DNA from: Thamnaconus septentrionalis
Taxonomy: Eukaryota; Chordata; Actinopteri; Tetraodontiformes; Monacanthidae
Length of the DNA: 64,000 bases
NCBI GenBank assembly: GCA_009823395.1
Contig: CM020509.1
Span: 8,898,001-8,962,000, forward strand
Direction of reading: 5' to 3'
Shown in pieces: positions 47,933-64,000 of the stretch (the stretch's first letter is position 1; every line of letters begins with the position of its first letter). The translations under genes and the position numbers were made by a program. The notes below the pieces were generated by a model. That model did no database searches. It was not told the DNA's origin and saw only the letters and a program-made list of their open reading frames with translations.

Positions 47933-48543
47933 TTTTTCTCCTCGTTTTTGTTTTTTTTGCACCGGGACACCGTGTCACAGCAGCCGTCCCACGTCTGCAG
48001 GAACAGAAAGGCGTCTGCCGTTCAAAGCACGTGGCAGTCTGCGTCTGCGGATCAAAGTCTGATCCCTCCTGCTCGGCGTGGCGTTCAGTCACTTTCGCTT
48101 TTTGCCGTCGCCGCCTCTCAGAACGCGATCCAGCGAGACGCAGCGCAAGATAAGAAAAATGACTAACTGGCACATCTGGTAAGGCCGGGTAGGCATGGCA
48201 GGGCGGGTCGCTTTGCTTTTTCTATTCCTTTAATGGCTGTTCTCCTCGAGAGGAAGAGCATTGTCTTCATCTTCCAGCCATCAGGGCTCCCTCCCTCCTC
48301 CCTGCGTATCCGTGGGTTGTTCCTGAATCTGGGTGTAATTGACTAAAAAATAAAACACTCCCTTGATTAAAAGTTAGGCACGTTGTTGTTGTTCTTTATA
48401 AAAAAAATAAAATAAAAAAAAATCCTGAGGCTGACCAACTGACCAATTCGACTGAAAGATTCCCTTGTTTTTGATCAGACCAGACCAGGCAGAGAAGGTT
48501 CAGGGTGGATTTAACGGCTGCTGTCGCTGGGTGGCTGCGGTGC

Positions 48544-58321
<9,778 letters not shown>

Positions 58322-59939
58322 CGCAGCAGAGTTCAGAGGTCAGGGAGCGGCCTCCGAAGATTCCTGGCTGCGTCTGTCCGCCCCTCTGGCTGCGTCTCTC
58401 CGCTCGCACACAAGCCGACGAGCTGTTTTCCTCCCCCCCGCCGGCTGGGACTCCCTCCGATCCTGTGATCCGGATGCTCAGCGGCCCGACAGGGAGGTCG
58501 TGGCGACGGGTTCCGCAGGCGCACTTAGCCCAGGTGGGAGCAGCCTCGCCCCCTGTGTGACACGGAGGCTGAGTCCCGCTGCGCCTGGAGCATCTACACC
58601 TGCAGGGAGACACGGAGAGGATTCGGGTCAGGAGACGTGTTGGATGTCCTGGACGTTGCCTTGTTTGAGCTGCTGCCCACATAAAGGTGTTACAGAGGCA
58701 ATGAAAGCAACAACTAACAGACTAATAGTTGATATGCCAAATGGCTTGAAATGACACAGCTGGATTGAACTTGAGGAGTGTGAATTTTATTTGCTTCACA
58801 CAGATTTTATGATTTTTTTTCTTTCCTACTCTCTTCTGTCCTGTTCCGTCTCTAGTTCTCTGAACATGCGTCGAGCTCTGACGAGAAGCCGAGACAACAG
58901 CAGCCCAGTTTCCTTTAAAGCCGCGTCAAAAAGCCTCAAGTGAAAATAAACACGCTTTAATTTGCCAATTTAATTTTAACTCACTGGCTATGAGACTCTT
59001 GCTTTCGCTGCACGGATTCCTCAAGAAGCAAAAAAAAAAAACCCACACTTTAATATAAAGCACAGCCAGTGTGGTTTTGTTTGTCTTATGCACCATCAAG
59101 AAGCTTCAAATGCAAACAGGCCACATCAAAGAGCGGAGAACCGTCGACTATTTTGGCAATTATTCTGGAAAACCACTTATTCGCGCCACCGTGTTGCCGC
59201 TGTGAATTAAACACCAGAAACATTTGGGGAGGATCCAGGAGAATCTCCAGCGACTGCAACTTCAATTTGCCTCTGCGTGTGAAAAACCAAGACGATCTCT
59301 CGGCTTGTCAGGCCGCTGAGATCACACGGCCGGAGGGCTCGTATTTGGGATCACATGAGCCAATGGTGGAGTGGTACAGGGGTGGGGTGAGGGCTGGGGG
59401 TGAGGGGTCAGGGGTGGGTGGAGGGGGTATGTCGAGGTGTGTCCCCACAACCTGATACCCAGAGGCAGGTTTGGAGAGCTGAGGGGACGGGAGGGGCCGG
59501 AGTCAGCTTGAAGAATAAACGGACTCCCCAGGGCTACAAACACCACCCACCCACCCACCCCTCCTCCTCCTCGTACTCCTCCTCCGCCTTCTCCTCTTGG
59601 CTGGCAGCAGTTGTAAGAGATAGCGGCAGCATTGAGCCTGGACCACCACCACTCCTACAGCGCAAACACACGCAGCCCCGCTCTTTTTCTTTCCTTCTTT
59701 TCTTTCCACTGCTGCAGGCAGGGTGGAGCCTATTTGCTTTGAAATGCCTGAAGAAAGTTGCATACCAGGCACCGGTTGTGTTTTGGAAGCTGGGTGGGAG
59801 GGGCGGCGCCAAACGGAGGAGGTGGTGACGGCAGCGGCAGTGGCGGAGGAGGGAGGATCCGGTTTTAAATTTAGCTCTGGTGTCTTTCTCTCTCTCAGAG
59901 AGGGTGTCGCCTGGGGGCTAGTTCCCGGTGAAACTTTGG

Positions 59940-60160
59940 GAAGGGTCGGGGGTTGGGATAATGGAGTTGGTGTCGCCGCCGCCGCCATCTTCCGTCTGCC
60001 GCTCGGCCCTCCAGTGTGATAAACACAAACAGCAGCAGGGAGATGTTGTTCTGCTGGCAGCTGAGCGAAGAGCAGCCCGACGTGTGTCTGCCTGCTGGGA
60101 TGATTCCCCGCATGCAAAGGCACGGAACGCACACGCCCACGTCTTTACAGCCAATGGCCC
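59940..60160 (-). promoter_or_regulatory. candidate elf4 promoter with composite ETS/YY1 motif
   Basis: On the minus strand ACGGAAGATGGCGGC (59995-59981) joins an ETS core (CGGAAG) to the AAGATGGCGGC YY1 element, which in many CpG promoters sits just downstream of the start site. It lies in CpG-rich sequence with a CCAAT box (plus-strand GCCAATGG near 60150) about 150 bases upstream. The position is about 1.7 kb 5' of the elf4 start codon, which suggests a non-coding first exon here. No donor site was identified with confidence, so the link to elf4 is inference. Confidence 0.4.
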
Positions 60161-61354
60161 CGGCCCGAGCCAGTCGCACCTTGTCAGGAGGGTTTGACGC
60201 TCCAGACCGCTGCAGAGAATTCCACATCATCCCGAGTCGTGTGAGGCTTCGCGTTCCTGCTTTTCGCCATCGTCAAAGTGCCGTTTTACGAGACCGTCGG
60301 TGGCGAGGCGCCCGTCGGGACGGAATGTGGTCGTAAAGAGACAAAATCGGATGCGAATCTACATCAGTCAGGCCTCTTTCACTGGCTAGATCAAGGGACA
60401 GCCAAGAAGATCAGATGACTCTGTTCTTTAATATGAAGTCCAGTTTTCCCAGGTGCCACCAGAGAAGAATAAAAGGGGGGGAAATGAAAGGACCTCATTG
60501 CTTAAGAATCATGTTGTTTCCAAGTGACTTCCATCCATCAGGTGTGATATCATGTGTTGCAAAGTCTGTCAACCTAATATTGAAATGTGTAGCAATGTGC
60601 TACCACAGCTTGTGGTCTAAAGGCCATTTGACAAATGACAAAAACTCAGTCGATTAGTGGAACATGTTCAAAGTGTTAAATTAGCACAAAAGGTTGAATG
60701 GAATTTAGTGCAAAAAAAGAAATGAAACTGATTTTAAAAGGTCACACATTAGGGCTTTAACAAGGAAATTGATTTTTTGTTTTTTTTGCCACATATCTGA
60801 GTGTGTTCATGTGTCGTGCTTGCGTTATCAATACTGTGTCATGGTTTTTCTTATTTCCCACCTCCCTTCTGTCACAGCAGCATTGCTGTGGGCGGCCCCA
60901 CTTGGCGTAGCGCTGGCGGTAAAGCAGGGCCGGGAGCGAGCCGGGCCGCTGGTCAGACGCAGCGTGCATATTAGCCAGGCAGCACATGACAACAGCTGCC
61001 TTGTCCCAGCACAGGGGCAGGCTTGTGACCGCACTCAGTACGTCATGAGGAGGGAGGAAGGACCAGGACCAGGACCAGGAGGAGGAGGAGGAGGGAGTTT
61101 TCTGGGATAATAGCCCACAGAGCAAATAGACTGCTGATGACACGCTCTGGGTGTGGCCTCCTCAGCCTTTTAGTGTGGCCTGGCCGCGGCGGTCTCGGGT
61201 TTGAATCCAGCAGAGCATGTGCTTCACGGCCGCCCTCCTCGGATTCCCCGCCACATTACTGAGCCCACCCCACCACATTACTGAGCCCACCCACCCCCGC
61301 CCAGGAAAAACCAGGATTGTGTTTAAATGATTGAAATAAGTGACGTGCAGGAAT

Positions 61355-61424
61355 CAGCCCTGCTCTACAGCCCTGCTCTGCAGCCCTGCTCTGCAGCCCT
61401 GCTGTGCAGCCCTGCTCTGCAGCC
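61355..61424. repeat. 13-base minisatellite, about 5.4 units
   Basis: Tandem CAGCCCTGCTCTG units, with single changes in the first (CTA) and fourth (GTG) units, in the elf4 5' flank. Confidence 0.95.
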
Positions 61425-63596
61425 GAACACATCAGACGACGTCATCCAATTAGGAGCGGGCGGCAGAACGGCTGTCGCACGATTTCAATGCACACGAGCC
61501 TTGTGTAGTGAGACGCTTGTGATGAGACGACACTGTGTGTCGGATTGAGGGACCAAAGCCATGTCCAAGCATTAATCAGGTCAAATCACAGTGCAAAAGT
61601 ACAATGTTCACAAGACACGGTGAGTCTTAATATCAAGAGTGTGTAGAGGTATGATGTGTGTTTGTGTGTATATACATATATTAACATACATATTCATATA
61701 GGATATAAAACATGTTTTTGATAGAAAATTGAATGCTACATTTTTACAAGAGTAGTAGTACTCCCTTGAAACAGAGGTTCTTAATTTCAATGTCATCTAC
61801 CTGGTTAAATATAGGTTAAATAAATTAAAGAAATAAAAAGTATGGAAGTCAACAAATGTAAGAGGGTGAGAGTTTTACATCTCCCTCTTTTTCGGATAAG
61901 TTTAGATTCTTTCTGTTTTGGTTTTTTGCTTTTTCCTTTTTTTAGTATGTTATTCATTTTTATGGTTTTCTCGATGATTTTAATTTGCAGAACTGTTTGA
62001 TTTCATTGACATAAAAGAAACATGAACAGAACCAAACTAAAAACAGCTGACCCCTGGTGAAGCCCGATTGATTTTAGTGCGCCTCTCTACTTTTCATGGA
62101 ATCTTATGAGTCCAAAGAAGATTACTCCTCATTCTGATAAATGTTCTTGATAAACGAAGGCCAATAAGTGGATGCAATGTTCTTTCTAGTTTTTAAATGT
62201 CGGCTCTGTTTTTCGCTCCCGCCAGCCGTTCGAACCTTTTGGACTCCGAAGCTGCTCAAGGCTCCTCAGCGAGGTGCAAACTCTGGATGTCATCCACCCC
62301 CACAACCCCCAGTATACACCCAGTTTTCAGAGGCCACTTCAACAAAAAAAAAACAGCTGCCTGCTGGAGTTTTCCAGGCGGAGGAGGGCGAACCAAAAGT
62401 TCTTTTAGGTTTGAAACACACACAGAGCGACTTTGGAGGAGCCAGAGTTCTCCGCTCAATAATTCCTCCAGTTTGTGCTCAAAGATTTTCAACCTCTCAA
62501 GTGTTCTGGCTTTTAACTGATGTCTGCCCAGACTCACCGAGGGCCTGGAGTGTCTGTTATCCTTGCACGGTGAAAAACCCCACAGCTTCCAGGAAGAAGT
62601 GCGCTGTCTTAACAGAGGCTGACCGACGGCTGATGCAGAGCTTGTGGTCTGACGCTTGAGGGGAACCGACAACAACAACGGCTAGGAGAAACCGTCAAAA
62701 CAACTAGGACTTTTCCGCGGCGAGAGCCTGAATGCCGACCAGCTGGAATGTTTCACAAATACAAGGGTTTCATCCGATCCAGCTGCTGCGAGGGCCTGGA
62801 TGAAAACAATTAGCTTTTCTTTCCTTTTTTTTCATTTTGGCTGAGAAGGTGAAAAACTTGGTCTTCTTGGTTGATCGCCTCACATCTTAGCAATTTTGTC
62901 ACCGAATCCACCGAGCGGTTGTTGCCAATTTCCGTCACGTTCACAGCAGCTTGTTGAGGTCGCAACTTTAGCGAGCGCTCCCTAATCAAAGTCGCGGCAA
63001 ATCAACTTCTGCCCGCTAATTATGGACGATGAGTCACGAGGAGGAGTCCGAAAAGGTATTTAGAAGGCCGACCAGATGGCTCAGCAGTGGGCTCCATCTG
63101 CGAGCGGCGCTGATGTGATTCCGTCTCCTCGCTTCTCTTCCCCCCATCGGCCCGTTACAACCGTCTGTATACGGAGCCAAACGCCGAGCTGCTCCACCCC
63201 TACAGCATGGTGACTGCCAGTCGCAATAACAGCCAATTAGAGTCGGGATTCATGAACAAATGGAGCATTCCCAGAAGGCCCCACTTCCCCCGCTTTGGTC
63301 CCTTCAGCTGAGCTCATTGTTGACCATGAAAGGAGGTAATTTAAGCCAATTGAATGACTACGCAATGACTCACCGCTGCATGTGGCGAGCGCAAACATTG
63401 GGAGATGCAAGGGAAAAAGGGGGCGGGGGGTGGGTGGGGTTGCAACTTGGTTTATCAGCCGTTTTGGGCTCAGGTTACAAATATGTCCATTACAGCAGGT
63501 GACATACGACTTTCATCTGCGAAGGGGTGTGATTGCAAGAAGCGCAGGTGTTAGAGGGACGCGTGGCATTCCTGGTATTTTCAATCTTTTTTTTTC

Positions 63597-63597
<1 letters not shown>

Positions 63598-63637
<40 letters not shown>
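63598..63637. repeat. (CA)n microsatellite
   Basis: About 20 CA units in the elf4 5' flank. Confidence 0.97.
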
Positions 63638-63640
<3 letters not shown>

Positions 63641-64000
63641 GACTAAGGACTCTCGGCTACTCGCTAAACGGGCTAAAAGTGCTTCCTGCTCTGACAGGAG
63701 CAGTGATTCTCGCCATCTATCAGGTCTCCGTACCTCAAACCTTAAAAACAAGTCCCAGCTCTGCCTCGGCAGCACGCGGCTAAAGTGCAACACGGCAGGA
63801 AAAACGTGCTCGCCCGCTGGATTATTGTATTGTTGTCAGCAGAAGACACGCTTGTTTTTGCAGGATCCGCCGGGTTCCTGTGCAGGAAATGACTCAGTGA
63901 TATGAGGCTCGGGCCCATTCCTGGAGCCCTGCGATAGGCCCATACGAGCAACAGGGGATCGCGGTCATCATTTCTGAGCAGAAGTTCCCCTCCGGGCGTG

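Larger units (their letters stand above)
41106..48543. other. convergent intergenic region with both 3' UTRs
   Basis: tnmd enters from the left and elf4 from the right. Contents are 3' UTR sequence of unknown extent, the repeat fragment at 43.88 kb, several microsatellites between 44.75 and 45.83 kb and the GGA tract at 46.9 kb. No coding exon was recognised. Confidence 0.75.
58322..64000. other. elf4 5' flank; no further gene recognised
   Basis: 58.33-58.62 kb is CpG-rich and probably includes 5' UTR. The candidate promoter is at about 60.0 kb. Beyond are the 13-base minisatellite at 61.36 kb, an AT-rich stretch at 61.6-62.1 kb and the CA repeat at 63.6 kb. A 209-codon minus-strand open frame at 59503-60132 is low-complexity promoter or 5' UTR sequence and resembles no protein family. 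Confidence 0.6.

Noticed and set aside
59503..60132. 209-codon minus-strand open frame upstream of elf4
   Set aside because: Low-complexity Pro/Ser/Arg-rich translation across CpG-rich promoter-like sequence; no domain, no splice connection to elf4, and it is out of place relative to the conserved elf4 start at 58321.

Overview
The window is vertebrate nuclear DNA, most likely from a teleost fish. Coding sequence is split into short, GC-rich exons with GT..AG introns. Between them lie many CA/TG, GATA/GACA and CT microsatellites, short inverted-repeat transposons and several copies of a tRNA-derived repeat whose tail (GCGACCTGTCCAGGGTGT-like) is typical of fish genomes. There are no operons, ribosome-binding sites, CRISPR arrays or viral genes.

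Two genes can be read with confidence. The first, on the plus strand, is tenomodulin (tnmd), a type II membrane protein of the chondromodulin/BRICHOS family. Five coding exons lie between 20472 and 41105 with matching splice phases, and they correspond to the last five of the seven exons of the mammalian gene. The first two exons (cytoplasmic tail and membrane segment) were not found in the 20.5 kb upstream. The second, on the minus strand, is the ETS transcription factor elf4. It has eight coding exons between 58321 and 48544, and all splice phases join into one 655-residue reading frame. The genes converge tail to tail, 7.4 kb apart. TNMD and ELF4 are both on the human X chromosome, which supports the assignment to tnmd rather than cnmd (lect1) and to elf4 rather than elf1 or elf2.

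Layout: 1-20471 has no recognised gene and holds dispersed repeats, three hAT-like short transposons and a possible TATA/CCAAT element near 15.8 kb. 20472-41105 is tnmd, with large introns holding microsatellites, a nested SINE-in-transposon cluster and inverted repeats. 41106-48543 is the convergent intergenic region with both 3' UTRs. 48544-58321 is elf4 coding. 58322-64000 holds the elf4 5' flank, including a CpG-rich stretch near 60.0 kb with a composite ETS/YY1 motif, and no further recognised gene.

The two genes do not form one pathway: tnmd is a tendon/ligament matrix-associated membrane glycoprotein, and elf4 is a nuclear activator of immune and cell-cycle genes. I found no previously undescribed system. 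The observations most worth checking are a paired loss of two C-terminal cysteines in tnmd, a run of phase-matched elf4 exons with a weak donor next to a CA repeat, a long foldback hairpin in an elf4 intron, and a split tandem repeat around tnmd exon 3.
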